Part shown: positions 33,028 to 44,110 of the stretch, piece by piece
Numbering within the stretch: position 1 is the first letter of the stretch
Layout: each line of letters begins with the position of its first letter
Assembly: GCA_021292165.1 (NCBI GenBank)
Contig: CM037878.1
Span: 235,629,546-235,693,545 of the forward strand
Origin: Shinisaurus crocodilurus
Taxonomy: Eukaryota > Chordata > Lepidosauria > Squamata > Shinisauridae
Length of the DNA: 64,000 nt
Direction: 5' to 3'
Notes under the pieces: model-generated
The model's input: only the letters and a program-made list of their open reading frames with translations
Databases searched by the model: none
What the model was told of the DNA's origin: nothing
Program-made: the position numbers and the translations under genes

Positions 33028-33850
33028 TGTAGCGGACAGGACCCCTTACTCCAAAGCCCACACCCTCAATGTGTACTTCGCTCTCACCAAGTGCCCCCTT
33101 GTATGGGTCACTTCAGACTTGAAGCTGTCTTCTTAAACTGCATTAGTCGATTATGTGTCTTAGGTCTTATATGTAGCTGTTCACCCATGTTTGTTTGTCT
33201 TTATTAAGAGCAGTTTGTTTTATTTGATTACTTGGTGCCCCTCCGTTAATTCACTTCTTACTTTCCTGTCACCAGTCAGACTCTGGACACTTAGAACTTT
33301 GAATAAAAAGATTGATTTATTGTTCTAACAAAGTCTCAAAACTGATATTCAACTCAGGCACAGATAACTTGGATTTTCAACAGTTAATTCAAACTTGTTC
33401 TTTGCTTAGATTCAGGTTAAAGGCAGGCAGATGTTATACAGTGCTCTTTGTATCAATTTGGCTTGGTTACTTGAAAGTTACAGTATCAGACCAGGGAACT
33501 TAACTGTCCCTCACACTAGTCCAGAGCTTCACCTTCTTCCTCAGACAGAAGGTCCTTCACTCCCTAAGTGGAGACTGTGAATTGTTCTATACTAACACCT
33601 TCACGTTTGCTTTCTCACAACTTAGTTACTAGTTTTCATGTCTGAACTCTTCTCTTCAGTACCACCTTTCCCTACCTACGCTATTAACCTTCCACTCCCT
33701 CTCTCACTCCAACCCACTCTCTCCCCAACTGACAACCAACAAACCTTAACTGTCAACTCCCTGGGGTTCTATGCTCTCCTTCAACCAATCAGAGCCTCTG
33801 GAATGTTCAGCTTGGCCCCTCCCTGGGCTTCTGCCTGTCACTCTGCCACA
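33028..33850 (-). mobile_element. Solo LTR no. 2 (5-bp TSD)
   Basis: An 823-bp block begins TGTAGCGGACAGG and ends CTCTGCCACA, with the perfect 5-bp duplication TAAGC on both sides (33,023-33,027; 33,851-33,855). On the minus strand an AATAAA signal (33,316-33,321) sits toward the 3' part, supporting minus orientation. No internal retroviral sequence adjoins it, so it is a recombination-derived solo LTR. It shares no clear identity with LTRs 1 and 3. Confidence 0.75.
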
Positions 33851-33924
33851 TAAGCCACCTTGTGAATTTGAATATAAATTAAAATATGTGAAATAAAAAA
33901 CCTAAATAAATATATGTCACGTAC

Positions 33925-34290
33925 TCATTTTTATTTATTACACAGGTTTATATGCTGCTTTCCAGAAAATGATCAAAGCTGTTAACATAATGATAATACA
34001 GCCATAAAAATAACAATAAAGTACAATAAAATAATAATTGGTCTAGAATTAAATTATAACTATTCTGGCTGGGTCTCACCTCAGGGAAAGTCTGGATGGA
34101 GAGATGGGTCCTGAGCAGATGTCTAAAGGTCAAAACTGAAGACACCTGTCTAATGTCAATTGGGAGTGTGTTCCACAGGGCGGGTGCTGCAACACTAAAC
34201 ACTCCGTTACAGCATGCAGCACCATCAGGATTGTTACTTCTGAAAACAGCAAGGACAGGGAGGGCCATAAGGAATGTGGTGATTCAACAT
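33925..34290 (-). mobile_element. Antisense L2-group LINE C-terminus and tail
   Basis: The minus strand reads GVFSVAAPALWNTLPIDIRQ then LTFRHLLRTHL, the conserved LINE C-terminal phrase. It is followed by an AT-rich 3' UTR and TTTATTTATT in antisense at the left edge. Strongly 5'-truncated and diverged. Confidence 0.7.
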
Positions 34291-34561
34291 TAAATACCCT
34301 GTGTGAACTGACTCCACTGCAAAATATTGTGTTTCAGTTAGCACTGGATGATATGATTTTTTTTGCCTATGGTGATCAATAAGTCTGTGACACCCTCATA
34401 TGCAACGTATCACTTGACACTATGGTTAATGAGTGTCAAAAAACTGCAAGTCAGAACTGGCCCGATCTTCATTCTTGTTCCTTAGTAAATTTTAGGCTTC
34501 TACTAGGATTCAGGCTCTTGAAGATGGACATATCTTGCCCCTAAAAACATTAGGCAAAAGT

Positions 34562-34637
34562 AAATACACTTACTTGGGATGCCCATTGAATGCAGTGCCA
34601 GTGGGGTTTGTTTCCTAATAACAAGGAACAGGATTGT
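34562..34637 (-). repeat. AATCCTATAC palindromic repeat, copy 11
   Basis: AAATACACTTACTTGGGATG, CCCATTGAATGCAGTG, then a diverged right arm ending CAGGATTGTG. Confidence 0.5.
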
Positions 34638-34649
34638 GTTGTTAGAGTC

Positions 34650-34761
34650 AGGTCTGTCAGGGATGCTTTGACCTGGATTCCTGCATTGAGCAGGGGGCTG
34701 GACTCGATGGCCTTGTAGGTCCCTTCCAACTCTACTTTTCTATGATTCTATGATTCTATGA
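34650..34761 (+). mobile_element. CR1 LINE 3' terminus
   Basis: GGATGCTTTGACCTGGATTC, CATTGAGCAGGGGGCTGGAC, TCGATGGCCTTGTAGG and three TATGATTC-type repeats at the end. The short direct repeats are the CR1 hallmark. The 5S-type SINEs in this window carry the same 3' segment. Confidence 0.85.
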
Positions 34762-35300
34762 GTGTCAGCCAGAGGATAAAGAACCCCTCCCCCTTTTTTT
34801 TAAAGAAACAGCAATATCTCATTGTAAAACTTTCCATTTGGCATAAATAAAAAAAATATTACTAAAATAAATCATTGTGCTTTTTCCTCCTTTCCTATTA
34901 ATATAACATGAATACTTTATTGTTGAGAAAGTACTGTTCCAAGATGCAAAGGGCAGACCCTGAGGGTATAATAGACTGGATTTTTCTGAGGGTTAAGTGC
35001 ATACAGTTCCCAAAGAGTTTCCTCTGGAAATCAAACAATGAACTTTGTTCTACAGATGCTACATTTTGTAAATTCACCTATGAAACAATCAGAACATGAA
35101 AGCACAGTGTATAACACAGTAAAAGTACATTTCAGGTGCAAAAAGCAGCATGATAGACAAGAATGCTACAGCTTCTCGAAATAAGCTCAACACAGCATTC
35201 TCCTTCAATATATCAAGACAGCCCAGGCTTTGTTGAATTACCTATATCTGATCTATATGATGAGACAATACACATTGTGAGAGTGCAACCTGGAGAGAAA
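34762..35300. other. Unique AT-rich DNA
   Basis: Nothing recognised. Confidence 0.45.
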
Positions 35301-35309
35301 TAATAATCA

Positions 35310-35657
35310 GATCCTCTGACTGCAGGGGGTTAGGATGGGGTAAACTTGCCTTTAGACCAGCAGGGGATGGAGTCCATCCCAGAGGCCACAGTTATGTCTA
35401 CAGAAAGCTCTGTGGGTGTAGACCTACCATCAGTGCTGTTCTGCTGGTGGTAGGCCCTTAAAAAGGTCATTCAAGGGGCAGGGCAGGGATGGGTCAGAGG
35501 CAGTTTTGGATCTGATCAATCCAAAACCTCTACATTCCACTGAGATACCTCAGGATTGGAACCTGCATAATTAACCCCACCAGCAAAACAAATGGGGGGG
35601 GGGAACAAACAAACAAAAAACAAGAAAAAGAAGGCTAAAACTCTGGCCAGCATGAGC
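35310..35657 (+). repeat. Interspersed repeat family D, copy 2 (left part)
   Basis: GGGTTAGGATGGGGTAAAC, GGTGTAGACCTACCATCAG and CCAGCATGAGCC match family D. The copy is cut by family A at 35,658 and resumes at about 36,077 with CTGGCAAGGGTTTGGAAGT. Confidence 0.65.
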
Positions 35658-36080
35658 CTAGAGATATGCAAATCAACAAAACTCAAGCTCATCAAGGTTC
35701 TCTGAATATCACCTCAATGTTCATTCAATTCATGTCTGTATCAGATTGAGATTTTTTTCCTTTGCTTTTGCATGAGTATCTGTGCATATTTGTGTGTGTA
35801 TTTTTCCAGATGCATTCATAAAGTATGCACATTTTTGAAATGTAGGCATTTCCCCCTCATACATTAAAGAGTGTTGCTGCAATTTTTTTCATGCACATTT
35901 TTCAAATGAACGCACTTTTGGAACACTTTTGTTGTTGTTGTTCCATGAATCTCATCAGAAGCACATCTATGGTCTTCAACAACAGATTGCATTCAGATAC
36001 ACATTTGGTTCCAGGAGGTGCGAACAGGGTAAATTCTGATCAAAACCCCACTGAAACAAATTTAACATACATCCCTACGC
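35658..36080 (+). repeat. Interspersed repeat family A, copy 2 (nested in D)
   Basis: Starts TAGAGATATGCAAATCAACA and ends TTAACATACATCCCTACG, paralleling 20.9-21.27 kb. It splits a family D copy, so it inserted later. No coding capacity. Confidence 0.65.
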
Positions 36081-36142
36081 TGGCAAGGGTTTGGAAGTAC
36101 AGGTTCATTTGTCACTTCACTCCTCCACCCAATTCAGTTAGG
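36081..36142 (+). repeat. Family D, copy 2 (right part)
   Basis: GGTTTGGAAGT then CTCCACCCAATTCAGTTAGG continue the family D consensus seen at 45.0 kb after the family A interruption. Confidence 0.55.
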
Positions 36143-37585
36143 AGATTGCTCTGTGACTTACTTTATAACTCTTTATCCTTTCCCTGCAGTGTAGCTATTT
36201 AACAATTTCTTCAGAATTAGAAAGTGAATAGCCAATCTAGCTGATACATTATTATTTTTATTACTTTTAAAAATACTCAGATTCTTTCAAGTTCATTGCT
36301 TACAGTTGTCATAAAGGGAACCATATTTATTTGTATTTGCATTAATGAAGTTTTTCTATGTATTTTTTGACCTTTTGGGGATGAACAGAATCATTAGCAG
36401 TGAGTATGTTACCATGTGCCCTATTCTCTACTGAAATAGTTCGTTAATAAGGGCCTTTTTTCCACAGTGCTAATTGCTCTCTTGCAAAACAGTTTGGTTT
36501 GGATTTTGTGTTTTCCATACCAACTGTAAATTTAGTGGTAATGTATATGCTGCATCTTATCAATGTTTTTATTAAGAAGAGCACAAAATACTAAATAGGG
36601 AAAGCTAAAAGAAGTCAGCAGGTGTTTAGCAATGGATAATGGGAAGCCCTTTTAAATCTTAACCTAGCTGCAAGGAAGTTCCTATAAAGTAATGTTTACT
36701 AAACCAAGCAGATGGGTGTGGGCCAATAATATTGGTCCGTAGGGGTGGGTGAGAATTTTGAAGCGAACTTAACAAAATTCACACATTTCTTCATAAATCG
36801 GATGAAAAAAACTTGAGGTGATGATGATTAAAGTGAATGTGGGCAAAAGTGACAGATGCATCCATCCCTTTCCTAGTGGGCTGCCAATTCTGTGGTCAGG
36901 ACAATCAGTCCCTACCCACATAGCTCATTTCTTTCAACATTACCCCAGTCATGCAGGAGTTATTAATGTGGAAACGGCTGCAAAGTAGCTACGGCAAAAT
37001 TTAAAGCGTTTACTGTTTTGCCATAATTAATATAAGAAGGCAGATGCCACTGAAAAGGCCTTAGTAGGCCAAATTTAGTGTGGAATTTCAATTAGCATGG
37101 CTTGGGATGCATCTCGAAGGAGAATGCTAGACCATGGGGTGAGGGGAAAAGAAAAGGGAGAAACAATTTACTGACCAGCCTGAGTCAGACCAAACTGAAT
37201 ACTTCTCTTTGCATAAGGCACCTGACAAAGGAGAAGGCTACATCAGTATTTCCAGTCACAAGCACCACAGGTGAAGTGAAAAGAGTGTCTCCTCTCTTCC
37301 TCGTCTTCATGGCATTCATCAAGCAAGACCAGTGTTTTCAGCATGTTGTGGAAGGGAGGGAAATAGGAAGTGATGGGCAGCCAAGCAAAATGGCTGCTGA
37401 AGCTCTTCAGCTGTCCAGACACCAGTTGCCAGGCCAAGCATCTGGTACTAGTGGTGGTTGACCACCCACCATTTTACATGTATGGATTTTGTTAAATCTG
37501 TTCTGTCTGCATTTCGCAGATTGTGTCAGGCGCCTTGTGTTCTGTCGCCCGCTCATTGACGGAATCATCCCCCCCCATTTCCTGA
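36143..37585. other. Mostly unique sequence
   Basis: No element ends identified; one 119-codon plus-strand frame (37,102-37,461) without motifs is regarded as chance. Confidence 0.4.
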
Positions 37586-37589
37586 ACTT

Positions 37590-37891
37590 CTGTTCATTTG
37601 CACTTGCAAAGTTTGCAAATTTGCATTTCCAAAAATGCAATCCCCCCCCCCCAATGTGTATCTTCACGCTTTAGCCTAGGGAGTGGGGGAAACGTGCATT
37701 TTTGGTTGGTGGGTTTTAAAAAAATTTCTATGACTAAATTTGCATAAAATTCCGGAAAGTAAAAAAATTGGTCTGCAACTCCATGGAATCTGTGCGACTC
37801 AGGAAAAGCTGGTCTGCTGCGGAATCTATGGGTCAGTTTCATAGAAATCCAAACTCATTTGAACCCATTGTAGATTGCTCCTACATCCCTA
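37590..37891 (+). repeat. Interspersed repeat family B, copy 3
   Basis: TTTGCAAATTTGCATTT-type start and CCAAACTCATTTGAACCCAT then CTCCTACATCCCTA end match family B at 24.9 kb. The left edge is approximate. Confidence 0.6.
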
Positions 37892-37896
37892 ATTTG

Positions 37897-37922
37897 AGAT
37901 AGATAGATAGATAGATAGATAG

Positions 37923-37954
<32 letters not shown>
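37897..37954. repeat. (GATA)n then (CA)n compound microsatellite
   Basis: Seven GATA units followed by about fourteen CA units, directly after the family B end. Confidence 0.95.
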
Positions 37955-37957
<3 letters not shown>

Positions 37958-38033
37958 AGTAGTGAAAGGAAAAGCTTACTCTTTCCCTCTATTTGTGGGA
38001 CACATTATCTAGGATGAATGACGAACTGTAGAG

Positions 38034-38170
38034 CAGTGGTGGGAAAGCTGTGGTGCTGCAGATGTTGCTGGACTTAAACTCCCATTGACCCAGTCACCAT
38101 GCCCAATGGTAGGGGTGACAGGAAATTGTAGTCCAGCAACACCTGGAGGGCCACAGGTTCTCCAACCCTG
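38034..38170. mobile_element. hAT-type palindromic MITE
   Basis: CAGTGGTGGGAAAGC ... GGTTCTCCAACCCTG ends, with inner arms GATGTTGCTGGACTTAAACT and AATTGTAGTCCAGCAACACC forming a long hairpin. The flanks CTGTAGAG and CTCTACAG agree at 6 of 8 positions, so an 8-bp TSD is plausible but decayed. The 137-bp element has no coding capacity. Confidence 0.7.
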
Positions 38171-38210
38171 CTCTACAGTAAAAACCCTGAGTTCAAGTAA
38201 TATATTGCCC

Positions 38211-38288
38211 AGTTGTATGCATATTTATTCACAAGTTTGACTGTTCAATGGGACTTCTTCCCAAGTAATTGTACACAAGATTGTAGTA
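38211..38288 (+). repeat. AATCCTATAC palindromic repeat, copy 12
   Basis: TTGTATGCATATTTATTCAC, CAATGGGACTTCTTCCCAAG, ACACAAGATTGTAG. Diverged but same order. Confidence 0.5.
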
Positions 38289-38289
38289 T

Positions 38290-39140
38290 TTTCTAACTTA
38301 TGAAATATGACACAGGTTCTAGGCAAATATTCTAATGCTATGGCCTTGAGAAGTGTACACTGTAGCAACTGGAAAGGCTGGGAATCAAATTCAGTCCTGG
38401 ACAGATGCCACTTGTGGGCATGTGTCTCCTAACTGGTCCAGAAAGCACAGCCTCGAATGTCTTGTGCCAATTTACAGTTAAGGTCTTAAGCAAGTGAGAA
38501 AGAAGAACTATCACAGTGAATGACTGCCTTAAACTGGTTAAACACAAGAATAGGGTAAGAACTAAATTCCACAGACTTGGGTAGGGGGAAATCCACAGAA
38601 GCTCCAATTGAATTTTCACAATGCAAATGATTGTTAAAATGCCAAGATAGGGCACTTATGCTGTGTATGGTGTAGAAATAAACCATGGTGGTGGAAGAAA
38701 GCAAGATAATTGTGTTGTAATTGTACCAGTTTTACAGACCGCACAATTGTCACTACTCTGTGTCTGCCATTCAGAGGGAGGTGCCCCCTCCAGATACAGG
38801 AATAGCCTTTATAGATGCAAAACTGAGGAAAACTGCAGAGTCTTCCCTGGCCATGAGCCACAGAAGCTGCTTTCCTTCTGGATAGTAATTAAGATTTTTA
38901 ATCATGCATTTGGAAACAGTGCAATAATTACCAACAAAGTGAGGAGATTCTTTGATGAGAAGACAATCTTAAATGCGACTGAAGTTGCCAAAGTAAATGT
39001 AATAGGATTTGCTCACTACAGTACACGATGCCATTAGCTAAAGAGTGAGCAATGATTCTGTGGAACAGCAGGGCACTTTGTATGCAGTTCGATAAAAATG
39101 TATAAGTGCTGCCTCAGTGCAAGGAATTCATCCCCATAAA

Positions 39141-39171
<31 letters not shown>

Positions 39172-39415
39172 AAATCACCAGAAAATCTAGCTCTCTCAAC
39201 CTTTCCTGCTTTTGTCCTCTAAAATAAAAACCAAGCATTGTTTATGAGATACAGATAGGAAATAAAGTATCTGGCAATGCTGTATAAAGTAGCCTTATAA
39301 AAAAATTCTCCTACTCGCTAGGAAAAAAAATGGAATGCTTCAGCACAGAGGGCTTCACTAGCATGAACTGATGAGACAATCAGCCTGTGCTGTCTGCAAT
39401 GCCTCTTCATGACCA
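38290..39415. other. Unique sequence with a GA microsatellite
   Basis: No gene or transposon recognised apart from the GA run at 39,140-39,171. A 124-codon plus frame (38,663-39,037) lacks recognisable motifs. Confidence 0.4.
39140..39171. repeat. (GA)n microsatellite
   Basis: About sixteen GA units with one interruption. Confidence 0.95.
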
Positions 39416-40193
39416 GAATGTTCATGCCCACGCAGTGGCTATGTTTGGAGGTAACACTAAACCATAGCTTAGTCAGTGCTATGTCAATGAGTCTCAGGTC
39501 TGTGTGCTTCACCCATCCCATGTCTTTCTCCTGCTTCTGTTTTCAGCTAACCACAGTTTGCTGTTTCATCTGAACTGGGACAAACTGTGGAGAGCATGGT
39601 TTGTCAGGGCCGGATTAAGAGCATTATGGGCCTGGTGCTGAGGATTTTGGTGGGCCTTTTTATGGAAATAAATAAAATGAAGATGCAATTTTATATTAAA
39701 ACAAAGGGGGATCCATCATTTCCCCCCTTTCTTGTTCCCAGCGACCCTAGGGGCAGCTCTAGGTCCAGCCTTGTAACCATCACATGACCTGCAGAGCCTA
39801 ATTGTGTGCTTGCCTGCTTTGGGTACCCATCTTGCCTGAGGAAGAGATCTGGAGATCTGTGGAATCCTTGCACTAATTATATGGCGGTCACTTACACATC
39901 GCCAGGCAAGAGGAGGAAATGCATTACCAGAAAAAAAAGAGGGCAAAAGAGGGCACCAACTTGCATATAATGTAGATGTATAAATGCACATTTAGAAATA
40001 ATAACTATAATTTAAATAAACATACAGTACATCATCTCTCCATTGTGGGGAACGGAGACCAGCTGAGCTGTGTGCCCCTTCTCAGCTTGCCGTCCCGGTG
40101 CTAATGCTGATGGGCATCTCCAAGGCCCCAGTTGCCTTCATAGGGTTCTTTATCTTTACATGGGACTTGGACAGGGCAGCCCATCAAATAGAG

Positions 40194-40262
40194 CAGTGTT
40201 CTCCAACCTTGGGTCCCCAGATGTTTTTGGCCTACAACTCCCAGCATGCCCCAGCCAGCATA
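40194..40262 (+). mobile_element. Left half of a hAT-type MITE, nested
   Basis: CAGTGTTCTCCAACCTTGGG, CCCAGATGTTTTTGGCCTAC, AACTCCCAGCATGCC is the left arm of the family at 38.0 kb. The right arm is missing. Confidence 0.6.
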
Positions 40263-40420
40263 GCAGGACTTTGGGGCCGAAGCAGAATGAGCAGGAGGAC
40301 CCCCCAACACAGCAGGGCCAACTTACCACAGTTTGAAGTAAGTGAAGGAATACGCACGGCCATCTAAAGAGGAGTGGGGGGGGGGAAGGGGGCTGTATAC
40401 ATCCAGAGCTTAAGATTAGG

Positions 40421-40590
40421 ATCACAGGATAGGATCATAGAGTCGGAAGGGGCCTACAAGGCCATCGAGTCCAACCCCCTGCTCAGTGCAGGAAACTAGA
40501 GGAGGGGGTCTCCCATCCAAGTAACAACCAGGCCTGACTCTGCTTAGCTTTCCACGCTCAGACAAACTGAGCCAACGTGAGCCACAGGCT
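40421..40590 (-). mobile_element. 5S rRNA-like SINE with CR1-type tail, copy 2 (nested)
   Basis: Minus-strand 5S-like head (GCTAAGCAGAGTCAGGCCTG, TTACTTGGATGGGAGACC) and a CR1-type end (GGACTCGATGGCCTTGTAGG, TCTATGATCCTATCC). It lies inside the 39.6-41.5 kb hAT, so it postdates that insertion. Confidence 0.75.
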
Positions 40591-40929
40591 TGTTTGTAAC
40601 CTGACCCTGTCTACACTAGGGGGTGCAGCTGGGATCGCTTTCATCTGGATTTTTGCATAATAATAACAGGTGATATCTTCTCCTCAGATGTAATCTGGTG
40701 TAATAGTCATTGCCTCTCCTCAGGGAACGGTGGGAACTGTAGTTCCGACTGAGGAGCCGGCTAAGGATCTCTAACAGAGAATTCTCACCAATGTACAATT
40801 ATGGCTTCTGTTCTGCCCTTCCTTTGTTAAGGAGCATTTTTGTTTGTTTGCAGTTTAGAGTGAGAATGGGAGAGAAGGGGGAGGGCTGGATTAGCTGAAG
40901 GCTGGAAGGATCCGTTGTTTCAGAGGAGG

Positions 40930-41480
40930 TTGCCTCCCGACGTAGCCTCATGGGGGGGCATGTGTTGCTAGCAGTGGCCACGGGGGGGGGGAAGGACGCG
41001 CGCGACACGGCCCCGCGAGCTCAGCTCCTGGGAAGCGCAGGCCGGGCCGGGATGCGTGTGGAGCTGCGATGCGCCCCCGGCAGCGGACTCTTACCAGGGC
41101 TGGATTCACAGAGAGGACCTGCCGGTGCCAGCCGACCCGGCTCTTCCCTTCTTCCTCCGCATCATCTCGGAGAAGCGCCCCCACCCCGCATTCTGCACGT
41201 CCGGCGACTCTCGCCCGCCCGCCCAACCCCCGCCGTGTCGTCTGTTCCCAGCACCGGGGCAGCCTCGCCCACCTGGCCACCCCTCCCCACGCTGCAGCTC
41301 TTTTAAGCGGAGGGTGCCACCGAGGACCGGCGAGGAGGTGGCGGCGGGGACAGACAGAGCATCTCTCGTGGAGGCAGGCAGAACACGGCCGGGACTGATC
41401 TCCCCACGCCCCATGACCAGGATCGTCTCCTCCCGCGCGTGTGGCTCTCTCTGCGGCTCTCCGCGCCGCGGGTCCAGGCA
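40930..41480. other. CpG-island-like block inside the hAT element
   Basis: Dense GC and many CpG dinucleotides (for example GGACGCGCGCGACACGG, CTCCGCGCCGCGGGT), in sharp contrast with the AT-rich surroundings. Several overlapping open frames on both strands (up to 177 codons) are a by-product of base composition, with no recognised domain. It could act as a promoter-like or methylated island; that is inference. Confidence 0.7.
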
Positions 41481-41639
41481 TTGTGGGCCTATTTTGTGGT
41501 AGGGGCCTGGAGCTGCAGCTCCAATAGCCCCTATCTTAATCCGGCCCTGTGGTTTGTCCAAAGAAGTCAACTTCAAACCATTATGATCCTGCCTTGTTCA
41601 GATAAACCATAGTTAAAACTAACCAAATATCCCAAATTT

Positions 41640-43250
41640 GGGAAGCTAATGAAGTGCAGTTAGTTGAAAAGAGAAGAGCATCCTCTCAGCTGCACCAGAA
41701 AAGAGAGGATGGGGAACAGGCTCATGCATGTAATGTTAAATTATGCACTGAAACCAGCCCAGTGTGAATTTGGCTCTTCCCCTTCCTCCAGAATCACTTG
41801 ACTATGGTGGAAGGCCCAGTAAGATTTCTGAATTTCAATAGTAATGAAGTTTCCTGTCTGAGATACAAGTTGAGGCCCTTTTCCAGTTTGTTGTTCTTGC
41901 CATTTTAAGTGTGGCTTTTACAAAACTTTTCAGCAGTTTTATTTTATTTCATTTTTTAAAAATGGCTTTTCTTTTGATATTGTTTGGTTGTTGTCTACCA
42001 TTGTATAAACCATAAACCAGCCTTATGAAAGCTGGCATATATAATAAAGAACAGTGGAGAAGCACTGGATTTCCATGTAAATATAGTAGTAGAGATTTCT
42101 GGGAAGGGGGATCCAGATCAAATATAGAACTGCCTATAATTGCACATACAAAGTGAATGAGCTCTTCTGTCAGGTGAATTGAGAGACCAAGCCACACTGT
42201 ATGTTTTCTTTGTTTCAGAATTTGCACACTTTCTCTAGGTTATCTCATTTTCAAGATAGCCACCTTCAGTCTTAAGAAGAATTTCTGGAGTTTGTTGTAG
42301 AAATTTAAATGTTAAACTTCTTTATATATTCTGGTCCATTTCTAATGATTTCTCAGCTACAATGGAGTATAATTTACTCACATTATGCTACTTTTAGTTA
42401 ATCTGTGCCATTATTAAGTGTAATGCTTTCTATGCATGTTAAAGCCCCTGAAAATCGTTTTAAGTTATTCAGAAAATCTCCGTTCAATTGGAATCCTTGA
42501 GGAAGTGCTTAGTCATCAAAACCCATCTTTGTTACCACTTTCATAGCCGCTGCTTGTGTTAATGCAATACAAATTAGAGCTGCATAATACTATTGAAAAT
42601 GTTCAGCTTTGTTGTGACTTTACTGTGCCAAATGTAGCTAATAACAACATCACCTTTTCAACTGTTCATTAAGATCTTCAGCTCTCTATTTAAGTCCCTC
42701 ATTTCTGTGCTTTTCTGAACAGAAAGATAAGCATGGAAAACTGGAATAATGGATATTCACTACATACAAATGTCTTACAAATGCAACAGTTATTTCCTTC
42801 CTTATAGAGGGTCTCTGCTCCATTCTGTATGCTGACATACCAGTGTTGTTCATATGATTGTCTGTATTCCAGCTGATAACAGAATTATCCTTTAGATATT
42901 TTCCCCAAACCCCATATAGAAAGCATTATATAATACTGTAGATAATTTTGAGAATGAAAGCTGTACTTAGTTTTCAATGTTAGAATGCATTTTCCTAAGC
43001 TTGCAGAAAATGTATCATATGTGTATAAATGAAATTAATTTGCACCTCAAGATTTCCAACATCATAAATTTCATGATCAGAAATCAGTAGAATAGTCAAT
43101 ATTCAATTTTTAATGTCAATGTTATACATTTTATATCTACCAAAATATGGTATTTGATGATCAATATTTGATATTTGGCTATTTCATCATTAATAAGGAA
43201 TTTCATAATTTATTTTATTTATTAACATACTGTATTTGTACTGGGTTGGA
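41640..43250. other. Long low-repeat AT-rich stretch
   Basis: No transposon signature over 1.6 kb, unusual for this window. The part 42,360-42,800 has a conserved-element feel (mixed TAAT, ATTAAG and AACAAC motifs), but no exon or known element is demonstrated. Confidence 0.4.
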
Positions 43251-43261
43251 TCTAGACTAAA

Positions 43262-43692
43262 GGGCAGTGCAAACCTATAGCCACTAGACAGCATCTAGTT
43301 GGTGATAGGGTTCTTCAGAGTCCCATCTCTGACTTTGGAAACTCAGGCTTGGTGCGCCTTCTCCCCCGCCCACAGCCAGCACAGAAATAACCATGCCTGC
43401 TGTGTCTCTGAGGTTAAAAGTGCAACCTCGGAGAAGGGATTTTGTGGTGTTTTGGGTGGAGGAGACAACAAACACTGCCACAATATGAGGTATGCTGGTC
43501 ATGCCTCAGCCTCCTTCCCTCCCCCACTGAAGCACCACACTTAGATGGCTGAAATTGGCTGTCTAAGTGCTTTGCAGGGCAGGAGGAGCATGGAAGTGAC
43601 CTTTGCCTCCGTGCTCCTCCTGCCCTGCACAGGATGCCCATAATCCTCCAGGTTCCGAGGGCTATGGGGACCCAGATTGGACTGTGCCCTTA
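43262..43692 (-). repeat. Interspersed repeat family C, copy 3
   Basis: On the minus strand it matches 48.4 kb: GACAGCATCTAG, GGGGGAGGGAAGGAGGCTGA and GACAGCCAATTTCAGCCATC. It shares the AGGAGGAGCATGG block with the 12.5 kb copy. Confidence 0.65.
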
Positions 43693-43885
43693 GTAATGCT
43701 AAGGAACATGGAACATGTTAGTTATGACTGACCTAAGTCCCACCAATTTCAATGAGACTACAGTGTGACTTACTTAGACTGGATCAAACCAACCTGTCTT
43801 TCATTGTTACAAGGAAAGTCACAGTCTTCCAGATTAAAACATAGTAGAATAGAAAATGTCATGAATGACACAAAACAATAAAACT

Positions 43886-44110
43886 CTGGGTTCTAGTCCC
43901 CGCTCGGCCATGAAACTCACTGGGTGATTTTGTGAAAGTCACTGACTTGCAGCCTAACCTACCTCACAGAGTTGTTGTGAGGGTAAAATGGAAAGGAGGA
44001 GGAGGAGGAGGAGGAGGAGGAGGAGGAGGAGGAGGAGGAGGAGGAGGATTATGTAAGCCGCCTTGGGTTCCTTTCAGGAAAAAAGGTGGGGTATAAATAT
44101 AATAATAAAA
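43886..44110 (+). mobile_element. CORE-type SINE with internal (GGA)n expansion
   Basis: Begins at the B box (GGGTTCTAGTCCCCGCTCGG), so the A-box half of the tRNA head is lost. The core (ACTCACTGGGTGATTTTGTG, CCTAACCTACCTCACAGAGT) is intact. A (GGA)n tract of about 17 units at 43,995-44,047 replaces the short GGA run seen in other copies. The tail is GCCGCCTTGGGTTCCTTTC and AAT-rich. Confidence 0.85.
43995..44047. repeat. (GGA)n expansion in SINE
   Basis: About seventeen uninterrupted GGA units grown from the SINE's native GGAGGAGGA. Confidence 0.95.

Larger units (their letters stand above)
39605..41549. mobile_element. hAT-type element with CpG-island-like interior (8-bp TSD)
   Basis: Inverted ends CAGGGCCGGATTAAGA and TCTTAATCCGGCCCTG are perfect over 16 bp and flanked by a perfect 8-bp duplication TGGTTTGT (39,597-39,604; 41,550-41,557). 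The 1,945-bp element holds a subterminal GTGGGCCT phrase at both ends, an hAT-MITE half (40,194-40,262), a nested 5S-type SINE (40,421-40,590), and a very GC- and CpG-rich block (about 40,930-41,480). No transposase motif is seen. The GC block may be native to the family or captured host DNA. Confidence 0.88.

Noticed and set aside
40948..41576. Long overlapping open frames (109-177 codons) on both strands in the GC-rich block, suggesting a gene
   Set aside because: High GC removes stop codons in several frames at once. The translations are low-complexity with Pro/Arg/Gly/Ala bias and no domain, and the block sits inside a transposon.
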